Assembly: GCF_964019385.1 (NCBI RefSeq)
Contig: NC_088645.1
Coordinates: 44,543,529 to 44,607,528 of the forward strand
Reading direction: 5' to 3'
DNA length: 64,000 nucleotides
Source of the DNA: Sycon ciliatum
Lineage: Eukaryota > Porifera > Calcarea > Leucosolenida > Sycettidae
Numbering within the stretch: position 1 is the first letter of the stretch; every line of letters starts with the position of its first letter. Under the pieces are notes generated by a model. That model did no database searches and was not told the origin of the DNA. It was given only the letters and a program-made list of their open reading frames with translations. Below, piece after piece: positions 33,887 to 45,487 of this stretch. A program made the position numbers and the translations under genes.

Positions 33887-34316
33887 TCAGGAGCGAATGC
33901 AAGCCTCAGCAACAGCCAAAACAGGTGGCGAGTCCATCTGCGTTCTCAGGTTACGGCATCCGCACAGGCAAGTAACACTGGAGCGGAGCAGTGCGAAGGA
34001 GAGCTTACACCTCAGCCAGGACATCAAGCAGCTGTACGGATTACCGGTCTTGGATGACAGCAACAGTGCGATACACTTGTACAGAGCCTCCGCGTGCTTG
34101 CCCATGCCGCCAGTGGTCGAAAAAAATAGCGGGGACAAACGATGATTGCTCAATCTCACGAGTGCGCTGCTCATAGCTCATTCTTTTCTCCTTCTTATGC
34201 TTTGTGTAGCAGGAAGGAGTTGAGGTGGCACGGTTTGATGGCGCAAGTGGGTTAAAAACTCGCACATCGATGTAGGTGCGCTCAAACCGGCCACTCCATA
34301 GGCCACTTGCAGTCAC
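33887..34316 (-). pseudogene. Retroelement C-terminal domain, frameshifted copy 3
   Basis: Reading leftward: TASGLWSGRFERTYIDVRVFNP, a basic helix, SSFVPAIFF, then in another frame STTGGMGKHAE and LRCKLSFALLRS to CLCGCR. It is the same domain as at 6220 and 10273 but diverged, and a frameshift near 34140 breaks it. No reverse transcriptase remains next to it. Confidence 0.6.
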
Positions 34317-36816
34317 ATCCAGACGTGCTTGATCGGTGCGGATGCAACCATGTGCTTTATGACGGATGCGTCATAAAGCACGGTCCGTGACGGAAGACCT
34401 TTGGACCAAATTTCTTGTTTTTCGGGACTTCTTTTCCATTATTTCTCCTGAAATGAAGCGGAGTCAAGTTTACAAAACCATTTTTTAATGAAGACCAAAA
34501 AAAGTAGCTTCGGAAGGTGTGCTATTCAAATAATAGCTCCAGGAAATGATCAGTTCGTCTGTCACAGTCCTGAACTATCCCTAAATACCGTATGTGACAT
34601 CAGACCTTATCTTGCTTAACTTCACCTCAAGTCGTGTTAGCCATTCTGCGAGTTATCATGGTGTTAGGTACCTCCGCCCGTACGGTATACCCTTTTCCCC
34701 TAGCTGGCCAACATGCACCCGTACTACGTCATTCTCACCTTTCCTTCCATTGGCCTGGGTAGCTACTTGTTTGCCATAGATACCCAGGCCCTATATTGCG
34801 TTGGCTTTCTTCAAGTCTCTCTCTCAATTCTCTTCAAATAATCGCTCTCTTGAGTCGAGCTTTCTCTAGTCATAATGTAGTTGTTGCGTTGCGTTGCGTC
34901 GCCTCTTGAGTCGAGCTCTCTCTAGTCATAATGTAATTGTTGCCTTGCGTTGTGTCAGAATGTCCAACAATGGCGTTCAACAATGGGAAGCGCAGAGTTC
35001 AAAATCTTAAAAATTTCCAAGTACGAATCGGGAGTAGTCGGCGCGCAACACCGTCTCCTGTTAAAACTCAAAGTGGAGCTGTTTTGTGCGCTTGCGTCCC
35101 CGTCTACGCCCGTCTACGGTAGGAAAGGTTGGATCGATCCTCTTACGTCGCTTTTCCATCCGTACGACAGTACGGTTGCGTTCCCGTTCCTGGTGTTCCC
35201 ATTGGAGGCCGTCAGAGTGTCCCGTCGCTTCCCGTCGATTGTTACGTCGTGTGTCGTCGCCCCCTTCGAATGTGAACGAGGCTTTAGACTAGGGGTGAAA
35301 GGGGTGATCCGGGTAACCGTCTGTTTAGCTGCTGATCCGTTAGCAAACGAGTACACGATAGTCGTGTAGGATTGTAGGGTACAGTATTAGAAGCTTGCTT
35401 GTACAGTTGTACAGTTCAGTGCACAGTTTTGAGTGTGTTTTTCCTCGTTCAATCCTGCTACATATCAAGGTATCCATTGTAGCTATGACAATTTCGACTG
35501 TTAGCATGTAGTGCAGTGATTGTGCACACTGTGCTTGTCGCGGTATAGTGTACTTGCATGACTTCGCATATCCTCCTGGCGTGAAATCCGGAAGGCTACT
35601 GTAGCAATTGTTGCCCGCAAATCTCTCTTCTATCAGAATGCCTGCAAAAGACATGTTGCGCTTACGATCTCAAGCAAATGCAATGTTTTTGGAAAAAAGT
35701 ATAGCGGATAAAGGGTACCCGATAACCCGCCCGTTAAGCCAGATACCCGTTTGTTAACTGAAAGGGTAACCGTTGTACCCCTACTTTAGACACATACAAA
35801 GCAAGAAGTAAGACAAAAACATCTGCCTCAAAATGATCATTGGATAATCATGGTGAAATGATAAGGCATGTACAATGGCAAGGGATACGTTTAGTGGCAG
35901 GAAATGCAATGAAATCATCATTATTTTTATTGGCACTGCAATGAAATCATCATTAATTGGCACTGCAATGAAATCATCATTTATTGGCACTGCACGTGCA
36001 CATCGTGTTGATTGTTCCATTTTTCTTTAGGGCGAAGTCAGAAACGGAAATACTATCTGGACAGATTTCAGAACAGAAGACAAATGAAGAAATCTCCTAG
36101 CAAATGTCGAACCCAATCGACTCTCATTAGCAAGAACCAGAACGGAGAGAGGAAGAAGTTATGGGAAAGGCAGGCGAGAGAGGGCAGTGTTAGAACTTGA
36201 TGTATAAACGGTAACAAGAGATATGAGGATTTGAGAAAGATCAGCACAGAGAAAAGAAGAAAAGAAGGATTGTTGGTGGAATATACTTATTTTGATGCCA
36301 TGGGTTGTGATTTCGAACGGCGGAACGGAAACCTACCATGACGAGACATTATATGCTGGAAGTAAGCAATTGTCTGATGGGAATAAAGCAAGAAACCTGC
36401 TGAACGTTGAAACCTGGGTAGGTGAGGAGGAGTGTAATGACAGATGGCTACTGATAACAAGGTTAGCAGAACAGCCTAACAAGGAGACAGCCGGGCAAAT
36501 AATTATGAGGATGAAAAGGAAGGTAAAAATGGGGGGGGGGGGTGAGTACTATCTGGTGGTGACACCAGACCCTTGAAGGATAAGAGACAAAGATTCTTTT
36601 TGTGCAATGACTGACACTGGCAGTGGGGTACAACAGAGATGGTGGTATCAGGTAGAGGGGTACAACAGAGATGGTGGTATCAGGTTGAGTGAAACGTTAC
36701 CCTGTCTGTAGACTGTGATGTTCGTAGTCTGATTTGCGAATAAGGCGGGGTAAAATTGATTTGAAGACGGTCTGTCGACTGATTCTCATTCATACAAAGA
36801 ATGATTCCATCCTTGC
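34317..36816. other. No gene recognised; small tandem duplications
   Basis: A hairpin GTGCTTTATGAC/GTCATAAAGCAC lies at 34350-34381. A tandem duplication of about 60 bp lies at about 34853-34965. A TTGGCACTGCAATGAAATCA repeat occurs three times at about 35930-35995. A 27-bp duplication occurs near 36627-36690. The right edge is the 3' flank of the receptor gene, which ends at 36817. Confidence 0.5.
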
Positions 36817-38210
36817 TTAGTCAATACTACCATAGATATCCTGTCGTCCATTTTTCTCTTCATCAGATCTGATGCTGGGAGGAATTATATCTTCCTGGGG
36901 TGGATTTCCGTCAGGAAGCTCTGCATAAAGATCCTCCTCATCCTCTGAATTCGTCGTGGGCAAGGCTCGGCATGGCAGCAGTGCGGGTGTATCGATTCTA
37001 CGTGCTGGTTCCTGCGTTCCATCTCGGCTTACATCTCTGGTAGAGTTCCGAGGAGAATACCCGTTGCCATATACTTCCTCACGAGAGACTGCGCGTGATT
37101 CACCATTCGCGTATGTTTCCTCAAGGTCAGTCCCATTCTCTAGACCAGTTGATAAGAGTTTCGGAAGTTTGACCTCTGCCTTAGTAAGACGCATCCCAGT
37201 TTCGGTGGCAGCAGACGATGCCAGCAGCACTGGATCGGCTTCATAGATTCCTGAAGCCGCATCCGCCTCAAAAATGTCCTCTTCGATGAGATCTGCACCT
37301 GGAGCCCCGATGGTATTTGTTCTCATTTTGCTGAGGTTGTCGTAAGAGCTACCATTGACGCTCGGGAGATTTGGTGGAAGTTTCATTATTTCTTCAGCAT
37401 TCGTATGGATCCCAGAAGCTGAGCTAATAATGCCGCATGATGTCTTTGGCAACAAACCATTACCATACATATCCTCGCTGCTCTGTCGAGATGGACAAGA
37501 CAACTTGTCTTTATCCGGCCCTGCTTCGTCAGAAGATTTCACGGTGGTTGATGCCTTGCCAGGACTGCCTCTCATCATTCCTGCTGTCTGTTTGCTTGGA
37601 TCATCATATGAACCACCGTCAGGGCTCGGAAGATGCGGCGAAACCTTTAGATTTGACAACATGCCACCCGGTCTCAGATTATCACCGATGACTGCACTGA
37701 AATCTCCACAAAATGGTCTTGGGGACGAACAATTACCGTACAAATCGACACTGTTCCGTTTTGAGGCACTGCATGATTCTCCGTTACCATAAATGGATTG
37801 GAGATCTTCATGTGAAGTGAAGCCGGTCTCTATTAATTGTGCGGGTGTGTCGCCTTGTGATGGTTTTGTTGCTACCTCTTTCTCTTGCTGTTTGTTTTGC
37901 GCCTGACCCGCACTAAGTTCATCATAGATATCACCATCAGTTGCAAGCAACCCAGTGCTGCTATCAAATGTACTCTGCTCTGGTTGGTTGAGGTTTCCGT
38001 ACAGCCCAGTTTTCTGGCCGGCCAGCAATTGTTTCTCCTTAGACTCAGCCAAGTTAAGATACGTTTCCATTCCAGCGCTGTTGCTGTTTCTTGGTTGTAA
38101 TGGTACGAACGGAGGGTTATTACTGACATCACCTGTGCCAGGGCTGGCTCCTGGTTGCTCGCCCTTCTTCTCTCTCATACTTCTTTTTGAAATATATTGC
38201 AAGGCTCCTG
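36817..38210 (-). CDS. Receptor gene, last exon: tyrosine-rich cytoplasmic tail
   Basis: About 463 residues after the membrane span, ending at TAA 36817-36819. The frame stays open upstream to 38253, but the sequence there is a pyrimidine-rich intron end (TTTGTATTATCATGTGTTCCAG). I place the acceptor at 38211, which gives phase 1 and matches the donor of the transmembrane exon. The tail starts with a basic stretch (KRSMREKK) and is otherwise disordered. It carries about 14 tyrosine motifs, eight of them YxN (YLN, five YGN, YDN, YAN), plus YDEL and YAEL. YxN is the preferred SH2 site of GRB2-type adaptors, so an inducible phosphotyrosine scaffold is likely. No kinase or phosphatase domain is present. 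Confidence 0.75.
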
Positions 38211-38310
38211 CTGGAACACATGATAATACAAACAGGAAGGCAATCAGCAACATGCTGTAAGTAGATGTTTGAGTTTTAGACGACTAACAAGCATACTGTA
38301 CATACTTTGG

Positions 38311-38745
38311 AGAACTAACCATCATTCTGTATATGGAGACTCTGACTCACAGAACTAACCATCATTCTGTATATGGAGACTCTGGCTCACAGAACTAACC
38401 ATCGTACTGTATGGAGACTCTGGCTCACAGGACTAACCATCATTCTGTATATGGAGACTCTGGCTCACAGGACTAACCATCGTACTGTATATGGAGACTC
38501 TGGCTCACAGGACTAACCATCATTCTGTATATGGAGACTCTGGCTCACAGGACTAACCATCATTCTGTATATGGAGACTCTGGCTCACAGAACTAACCAT
38601 CATTCTGTATAATTATAGAGACTCTGGCTCACAGAACTAACCATCATTCTGTATATGGAGACTCTGGCTCACAGAACTAACCATCATTCTGTATAATTAT
38701 AGAGACTCTGGCTCGCACGACAAGGTATTGTACGGAGACTATGGT
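38311..38745. repeat. 40-bp minisatellite in the last intron
   Basis: About eleven copies of a unit AGAACTAACCATCATTCTGT plus ATATGGAGACTCTGGCTCAC, with some 44-45-bp variants containing AATTATAGAG. It lies 100 bp upstream of the last exon. Confidence 0.95.
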
Positions 38746-39227
38746 TAGCAGAACTAAGCAACATACTGTATGTGGAGACTATGGTTAGCAGGACTAAACA
38801 TTATGGTTGCAAGGAATATTCGAATATTCGATTGATATTCGTTTTGGAACCCGATGAAAGTAATATTTTCCCCTTTGGAATATTCGTTCGTTGTCACAAG
38901 TGTGTACACTCTGCTCTAGTGTCTATCTATCGTAGTAATTCTAGAACGGATGGAGTGATAATACATGCGTTATGTGTCGAGAAAGAGGCTATGACTCACA
39001 AGAGTAGTGGACATGACTTCACAAGACACCTACTTGGTCTAGAACAACCGGGGACTAGCCAAATTCGATTTTGGTCCGATTTCAATGTTTGTTTCACCAC
39101 TAGAAACTAGAGAGCTTGGAAGCTCAGGGCCCTACGCTATGCTTTTTGCCTTGATGACCTAGGCAAAAATAGTTTTTTCATTTCTCCTATTTTTTTTAGA
39201 CATAACCTGGGATTCGAACCCGCACTA

Positions 39228-40517
39228 TTGCACTGCATGCATCCCCCGATACACTTCGCATACATACTTATTCTGAAGGAACAGCATTACAATGAAGCAT
39301 TTGTGAACGCTACGGGGAACCCAAGGCGGACTGGGCGTGTATTGAATCAGCTGAGCGGACGGCGGCCAGTCCACACTTTTCCCAAATGCTCCCAGATCAC
39401 ATTGGTAATGTGTTTGCAGGCATATTCAATGATCCTCAACGTCCCCAGCTTTGACTCTACCTCAAGGCCCCAGTCTCCGAATAGCCTTTCAATCTTTAAG
39501 CCTGTTACCACTGCCCGTTTGCGTAAGCTCCTATCGTCAATAGCCACAACAAAAGCTACTGGCAGTGATGGCTTGCCAGGAACGATTCTTAAATCCTGCG
39601 CTGACCTTCTTGCACCCTCACTGATGCTCATCTTCAACAAATCATTGTCCGAAGGCCAGCTGCCACTGAGCATGAAAATCGCCAACATCACTCCCGTCTA
39701 CAAAGGTGGTGACCCCAGTCAACCCACCAACTATAGACCTGTCTCTTTGCTCCCTATAGTCTCCAAGCTGCTTGAGCGTATCGTCCATGAGCAACTCAGT
39801 CGATACCTGGCTGAACATAATCTTTACCCTTCCTGTCAATTTGGCTTCACACGCCAGCACTCTACAGAGGATGCTCTCACAATGGTTACAGACAAATTCC
39901 TATGAGCCCGAGATGACGGGCTGTCAACTGGCGCTGCTTTACTGGACATGTCAAAGGCCTTTGACAAGGTCCAGCATCAGACACTTGTCGAAGACCTATT
40001 CCAGCTTGGAATCTCCGGCACAGCCCTGAACTGGTTAAGCGACTACCTCTCAAATCGTCAACAACAAGTCGTCATCAGCGGCGATAGCAGCTCATCTTTC
40101 ACATGCTCAAGTTGGTTCCCCCAAGGGTCTGTACTGGGACCACTATTGTTTGTCATATATGTCAGGGATGTCGCCAGTGAAGTGGATCAGTTTGCCGACC
40201 AGGTAACCCAATTCGCGGACGACATCATGCTACACGATAGCAGGAAGGACAAGGTAGTGCTGTCACACAACCTTTCTTCAGCCATCACCCATCTCAGCAA
40301 CTGGCTTGGTGAGCGCAACCTAATCCTGAATAGTCGAAAAACACAAATATTGTTTATTCCTGCCAATCGTCATGACGACAAGACATTGAATGTGCACTGT
40401 GCAGCTACAGTCCTCCAGCAAGTGACAAGCGCCAAGTACCTGGGCTTGCACATCAATGACGACCTGAAATGGAACACAATGGTTGACCATAAGCCAAGAC
40501 AGTGTCCTCAAAGATAG
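39228..40517 (+). pseudogene. LINE reverse transcriptase fragment with one nonsense codon
   Basis: One continuous frame gives KATGSDGLPG, NYRPVSLLPIVSKLLE, LDMSKAFDKVQH, FPQGSVLGPLLFVIYV and the catalytic FADD, broken only by TGA at 39903-39905. GVPQG is changed to WFPQG. The endonuclease and the C-terminus after YLGLHINDDL are missing. CR1/Jockey-type by motif. It lies inside the receptor's last intron. Confidence 0.8.
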
Positions 40518-40943
40518 CCATTCTCTTCCGCCACAGGCAGTGCCTCCCGATGCCATGTCACCCAACTTTTTTTCTTTTTTTTTAAAGAGAACACAAACCT
40601 ACAAATCATGTTGAAAGACAAAAAGTACATTGGACTGGGTAGGCGCTATCCACAATGCCAGTTAATTGCTGTGTTGATGAAATACATGGACTCTGCTGAC
40701 CATGGGTCTCGGCGTCACATTGCCATGTATGCATCAAAATTAATCATAAGTTTATTATGAGCCAACATAAGAAAGTGACTAAAGACAACAAAATGAAATA
40801 AAAAAATAAGACAAAACAAACAAGAAGGGAATAATAAAGAGTCGGCGTGGAGAAAGCAATTTTATTAGTGCAATTAGGAGTATAATCGATGCAGACATGG
40901 CCAGACAACAACGAGTTCATGGAATTTTTAAGGATTTTTATGT

Positions 40944-40983
40944 TATTCAAAATCGATTTTCGTGTTCCGCTCATCAGTGAATA
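40944..40983 (-). ncRNA. Hammerhead ribozyme, left arm of PLE copy 4
   Basis: Same 40-nt motif as 45448-45487 in reverse: stem I TATTCA/TGAATA, CTGATGA, GAA, stem III with TCGA loop. Stem II is GCG/CAC, with a C-A mismatch in the middle pair. Confidence 0.8.
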
Positions 40984-41070
40984 GTATCGGAACTGATGGT
41001 ACTGTGTACAACAATAGAACATTTTATAACAGCATAATTAATTAAAAGTGTGAACAACAAAGGAAGTGCT

Positions 41071-41574
41071 AATAATAATAATAATAATAATGACAGTTCG
41101 CATTTCACTCATTGCATGAGGTCAACGCATCTGTTAACAATTTCGAGCCAAGCAGCTCTATCAGAAGCAGATTGCACAGCATCCAGAAGCGACAGATTAA
41201 TGCATTGTAAGTCTTTCTTGACAACGTCGATCCATCTCAGACGTGGTCGTCCTCGGGGTCGTCGTATGTCTGTTGTGTTGATTGACATTAGGAGGGCTTG
41301 GAACGAGGACGATTCTTCGCCTTCCCTCACTACATGGCCGAACCACAGCAGTCTCCGTTGCCTGCAGACTTGAGATAGTGGGGTCTGCTCGGTTCTGGCA
41401 TACAGCGCTGTGTTCGAGATTTGTTGCGGGTACGTGATACCAATGATGGTACGTAGTTTTTTCCGGTGCCATACATTGACGACGTCGGTTAATGTTTGCG
41501 ATAAGGTCCAAAGCGCACAATTATACAGCAAGACAGGCAATATCAGGCAGGAAAACATACACAGCCTGGAATTC
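41071..41574 (-). mobile_element. Nested 504-bp LINE 3' fragment with 10-bp target duplication
   Basis: AGGAAGTGCT occurs at 41061-41070 and 41575-41584 and only once, as AGCACTTCCT, in the other arm. The minus strand encodes a LINE C-terminus: VLLYNCALWTL, RKKLRTIIGI, LLWFGHVVR, RGRPRLRWIDVVKKDL. The tail is (ATT)n. It was inserted after the two arms formed. Confidence 0.92.
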
Positions 41575-41697
41575 AGGAAGTGCTACAGCATTACATAATA
41601 GGTGTCAAACATAGTGCTAACGTATATAACTGAGTGCAGCCACAAAGCAAGAGGTGATACAGTGCAACATGACACAACATTTACATCTGATAACCAG

Positions 41698-42585
41698 CTA
41701 CGAGAACAACTTTAGCGCGACTACATGCTTCTTTTGTTTACAAAGAACCGGATTATGCACACGAATACATACAGCTTCCAGAACCTTCAACTGCTTAACA
41801 TAACTTGCACGGCACAAAACAGAAAAGTGAGAATCATCGTACACACCAAGACAATCTGGACGTGATAACAAGTGACAAAATACAGCTGACTTTTTGCTCA
41901 CGTCGCTCTCTTCCGTCTCATCCCGCTCCTTTCCTTCGACCTCCTCCGCCTTATCCTCGTCCTCCGTCTCATCTTCATCTTCATCATCATCGTCCTCATC
42001 ACCACCATCATCATCATCAGTCACTTCCTCATCATCCGTTTGATGCTCAGTCTCACTGCACTCCTTATCAGCCTCCAACATGGCTCCATCATCTCCACCA
42101 GCATCACAAGTCGTTTGACCGCTGCTCCGCGTCACCGTTGCTGGGTTCTTTGCTACTGCACACCCATTTCCACTGTCCATTTTGCGTGGGCCAAGTCCAT
42201 TCCGTGCATAAATTTCAAGTGAATAGTTTGCTGTGCTTCTTCTGGGTCTATGGGTGAGGATATTGGTTTCATTTTGGTTTGTCGATGATCTCCCTCTCTG
42301 TCCAGACACAGTCGGCACCGTGGATCCCAGCACCGGGGGGACCACCGTCTCGGTAGTCACCAAAGGTAAAGGGGGTGGCTCAGGCGGAGGCAAGGGCAAC
42401 TGCCGAGGTGAAGGTTCAGTGTCTCTCGGTGGCCCCTCCTCCATTCCAGGACGATGATGTTGTGCTAGAGTAGGCTCCGCTGCCGTTTGCAGTGGGTCGA
42501 GAAGTGGTGGCCAGGTCAATGATGGCAAACCCACCCCAGCCCCAGCCACCCACGGCACCCCAGGTGGTTGGGCCGGTGGTGGCAC
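41698..42585 (-). pseudogene. Inverted duplicate of the PLE nuclease C-terminal region
   Basis: The left arm's coding part: the Pro-rich linker, acidic run and VLEAVCIRVHNPVLCKQK block in reverse orientation, matching residues about 582-876 of the main ORF. It lacks the reverse transcriptase and the GIY/YIG strands, so it is an arm and not a separate gene. Confidence 0.9.
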
Positions 42586-42616
42586 GGGAACAGGCGGCGC
42601 TGTCGCCTAACAGAAT

Positions 42617-45247
42617 TTGAATTATTTCACAAAAAAACTCATCAACCTTACGCCAGTATCTAATGACCAACAAGCCGTATGCACTGCCAGTGTTAGGGCA
42701 ATAGCGGAGGAGCATGCCGAGAAGCCTCCTGATCGCAGCACATTCTCCTTATCTCGTGAACATTTTAAAACTCGCCAGGAACTCATTAAAAACAATGCGA
42801 TCATTATCACCCGACCTGACAAAGGACGGGCCACAGTCATCCTCACCAGAGAGGAATACCTTTCTAAAATGGCAGTCATCCTTGATGATACCTCGAAGTT
42901 CTCAAAATTAGGCCCAGTCGCGACTCATGACAACACCGTAAAAGTAGAGAAGAACCTAGTTACGTATCTCAAGCGACTAAAAGCCGAAAAGGAAATTACC
43001 AATGGCGAGTTTCTTAAAATCAAGCCAATGGGTTCCATCCGTCCACGACTTTATGGCTTGCCAAAAATACATAAAACCAATTGTCCTTTGCGACCGATAC
43101 TATCAATGGTTTCATCTCCACAGTACAGCATTTCTAAGTGGCTCTGTGTTATTCTCGGGGTCGTACAAAGTTATTACTGTACGCGCACAGTGAAAGACAG
43201 TTTCCAGTTTGTAGATATCTTGCGCTGTCATCAGGTTCCCGCTAGTGCTCATATGTGTTCATTTGACGTAGTATCATTGTTCACGAACGTACCATTGGAT
43301 GAGACAATCGATATTTGTGCTGATGTACTGTATCGAAATGATTCGGTAGATACTCCTTGGTTGTCGGAGACAGCCTTCCGTAAGTTAATGTCCTTGGTCA
43401 CTACTGGTGTAGAGTTCTCGTTCAACGACATAATGTATCGGCAGGTGGACGGTGTGGCCATGGGGTCCCCCCTTGGACCCGTTTTGGCAAATATATTCGT
43501 TGGATACTGTGAATCCTTGATCAATGAGTCGATGTGGCCTAAGGTATACGTTCGTTTCGTCGATGATTCTTTTACATATTTTGATTCCGTTGAGCAATGT
43601 GACACATTCTTTCATCATCTAAACAACCTACACCCAGCGCTTAGATACACATGTGAGCATGAGCATGACAACAAACTCGCCTTTCTGGATGTGCAGGTAG
43701 AAAAATCTAATAACAGCGTCGTAACATCAGTCTACCGAAAGCCCACTTTCACTGGGCAGTACATCGTCTATGATTCATATTGCTCACATCAATACAAAGT
43801 GAACCTGGTACGTGACCTGGTGGGGAGAGCAAAGCGGCTCTGCTCTGAAACGAAGCTCAACGACGAGCTGGAATTTCTCAGATCAATATTCCTTAAGAAT
43901 GGATACCCACATGACTTATTGAACAAAATACTGAAGCAAGAATCTAATAACAAAGATACATTCACAGGTCCTCGGAAGTGTCCTATCTACTTATGCCTGC
44001 CTTGGAAAGGCAACGCGTCTGTCAGCATGTCCAGAGCTATCAAGACCCTAGTCAATAAAACATACTTTGCTGCCCACTTCATCCCCGTGTTCACCACGGT
44101 ACGTGCGTTCATGGTGAGGAAGGATGTCCTACCTCCCCAGCTTTCAAGCCATTTGGTTTATCTCTTTGAGTGCCGGAATTGTGCTGCCCGGTACGTTGGT
44201 AGGACTCTTCAACACCTGAACGCACGTATCAGACAACATGAGCCGTTGCACTTATTACCACCAGCAGCCAGAGCAAAGAGGCCAAAGCGTGGTAGGCCGT
44301 GTAAGAACCCAGTTAGCTCAGTAGACAAACACGCTGTGCCGACGGCGCCGCCTGTTCCCGTGCCACCACCGGCCCAACCACCTGGGGTGCCGTGGGTGGC
44401 TGGGGCTGGGGTGGGTTTGCCATCATTGACCTGGCCACCACTTCTCGACCCACTGCAAACGGCAGCGGAGCCTACTCTAGCACAACATCATCGTCCTGGA
44501 ATGGAGGAGGGGCCACCGAGAGACACTGAACCTTCACCTCGGCAGTTGCCCTTGCCTCCGCCTGAGCCACCCCCTTTACCTTTGGTGACTACCGAGACGG
44601 TGGTCCCCCCGGTGCTGGGATCCACGGTGCCGACTGTGTCTGGACAGAGAGGGAGATCATCGACAAACCAAAATGAAACCAATATCCTCACCCATAGACC
44701 CAGAAGAAGCACAGCAAACTATTCACTTGAAATTTATGCACGGAATGGACTTGGCCCACGCAAAATGGACAGTGGAAATGGGTGTGCAGTAGCAAAGAAC
44801 CCAGCAACGGTGACGCGGAGCAGCGGTCAAACGACTTGTGATGCTGGTGGAGATGATGGAGCCATGTTGGAGGCTGATAAGGAGTGCAGTGAGACTGAGC
44901 ATCAAACGGATGATGAGGAAGTGACTGATGATGATGATGGTGGTGATGAGGACGATGATGATGAAGATGAAGATGAGATGGAGGACGAGGATAAGGCGGA
45001 GGAGGTCGAAGGAAAGGAGCGGGATGAGACGGAAGAGAGCGACGTGAGCAAAAAGTCAGCTGTATTTTGTCACTTGTTATCACGTCCAGATTGTCTTGGT
45101 GTGTACGATGATTCTCACTTTTCTGTTTTGTGCCGTGCAAGTTATGTTAAGCAGTTGAAGGTTCTGGAAGCTGTATGTATTCGTGTGCATAATCCGGTTC
45201 TTTGTAAACAAAAGAAGCATGTAGTCGCGCTAAAGTTGTTCTCGTAG
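42617..45247 (+). CDS. PLE protein: reverse transcriptase plus split GIY-YIG nuclease
   Basis: 876 residues, no stop. PLE-type reverse transcriptase: RPDKG (66-70), RLYGLPKIHK with LRPILSMVSSP, SFDVVSLFTNVPLD, VAMGSPLGPVLANIF, catalytic FVDD (about 315), and KLAFLDVQV with SVYRKPTFTGQYI. The GIY-YIG nuclease starts LVYLFECRNCAARYVGR (about 514-530) with the R/H pair in ARIRQHEP. Then about 270-280 residues intervene: an AT-hook KRGRPCKNP (about 558), a Pro-rich linker, an RRSTANY motif and a long Asp/Glu run (about 768-800). The fold resumes at HLLSRPD with the LEA glutamate (about 848) and LCKQK. The N-terminus is shorter than in typical PLEs, and the start lies 17 bp from the arm junction, so 5' truncation is likely. 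Confidence 0.9.
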   Translation: MNYFTKKLINLTPVSNDQQAVCTASVRAIAEEHAEKPPDRSTFSLSREHFKTRQELIKNNAIIITRPDKGRATVILTREEYLSKMAVILDDTSKFSKLGPVATHDNTVKVEKNLVTYLKRLKAEKEITNGEFLKIKPMGSIRPRLYGLPKIHKTNCPLRPILSMVSSPQYSISKWLCVILGVVQSYYCTRTVKDSFQFVDILRCHQVPASAHMCSFDVVSLFTNVPLDETIDICADVLYRNDSVDTPWLSETAFRKLMSLVTTGVEFSFNDIMYRQVDGVAMGSPLGPVLANIFVGYCESLINESMWPKVYVRFVDDSFTYFDSVEQCDTFFHHLNNLHPALRYTCEHEHDNKLAFLDVQVEKSNNSVVTSVYRKPTFTGQYIVYDSYCSHQYKVNLVRDLVGRAKRLCSETKLNDELEFLRSIFLKNGYPHDLLNKILKQESNNKDTFTGPRKCPIYLCLPWKGNASVSMSRAIKTLVNKTYFAAHFIPVFTTVRAFMVRKDVLPPQLSSHLVYLFECRNCAARYVGRTLQHLNARIRQHEPLHLLPPAARAKRPKRGRPCKNPVSSVDKHAVPTAPPVPVPPPAQPPGVPWVAGAGVGLPSLTWPPLLDPLQTAAEPTLAQHHRPGMEEGPPRDTEPSPRQLPLPPPEPPPLPLVTTETVVPPVLGSTVPTVSGQRGRSSTNQNETNILTHRPRRSTANYSLEIYARNGLGPRKMDSGNGCAVAKNPATVTRSSGQTTCDAGGDDGAMLEADKECSETEHQTDDEEVTDDDDGGDEDDDDEDEDEMEDEDKAEEVEGKERDETEESDVSKKSAVFCHLLSRPDCLGVYDDSHFSVLCRASYVKQLKVLEAVCIRVHNPVLCKQKKHVVALKLFS

Positions 45248-45447
45248 CTGGTTATCAGATGTAAATGTTGTGTCATGTTGCACTGTATCACCTCTTGCTT
45301 TGTGGCTGCACTCAGTTATATACGTTAGCACTATGTTTGACACCTATTATGTAATGCTGTAGCACTTCCTTTGTTGTTCACACTTTTAATTAATTATGCT
45401 GTTATAAAATGTTCTATTGTTGTACACAGTACCCTCAGTTCCGATAC

Positions 45448-45487
45448 TATTCACTGATGAGCGGAACACGAAAATCGATTTTGAATA
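45448..45487 (+). ncRNA. Hammerhead ribozyme, right arm of PLE copy 4
   Basis: Stem I 45448-45453/45482-45487, CTGATGA 45454-45460, stem II GCG-GAA-CAC with a central C-A mismatch, GAA 45470-45472, stem III AA-TCGA-TT, cleavage after T 45481. Confidence 0.8.

Noticed and set aside
38211..38253. Signal peptide or second membrane span at the start of the tail-exon frame
   Set aside because: The sequence is a pyrimidine-rich intron end with TGTTCCAG; splicing at 38210 gives the phase that matches the transmembrane exon, while the ATG frame through the upstream TTACAG site does not.
39198..39215. Isolated B-box-like GGGTTCGAATCC, reversed; similar at 62064
   Set aside because: No A box or cloverleaf accompanies either one.
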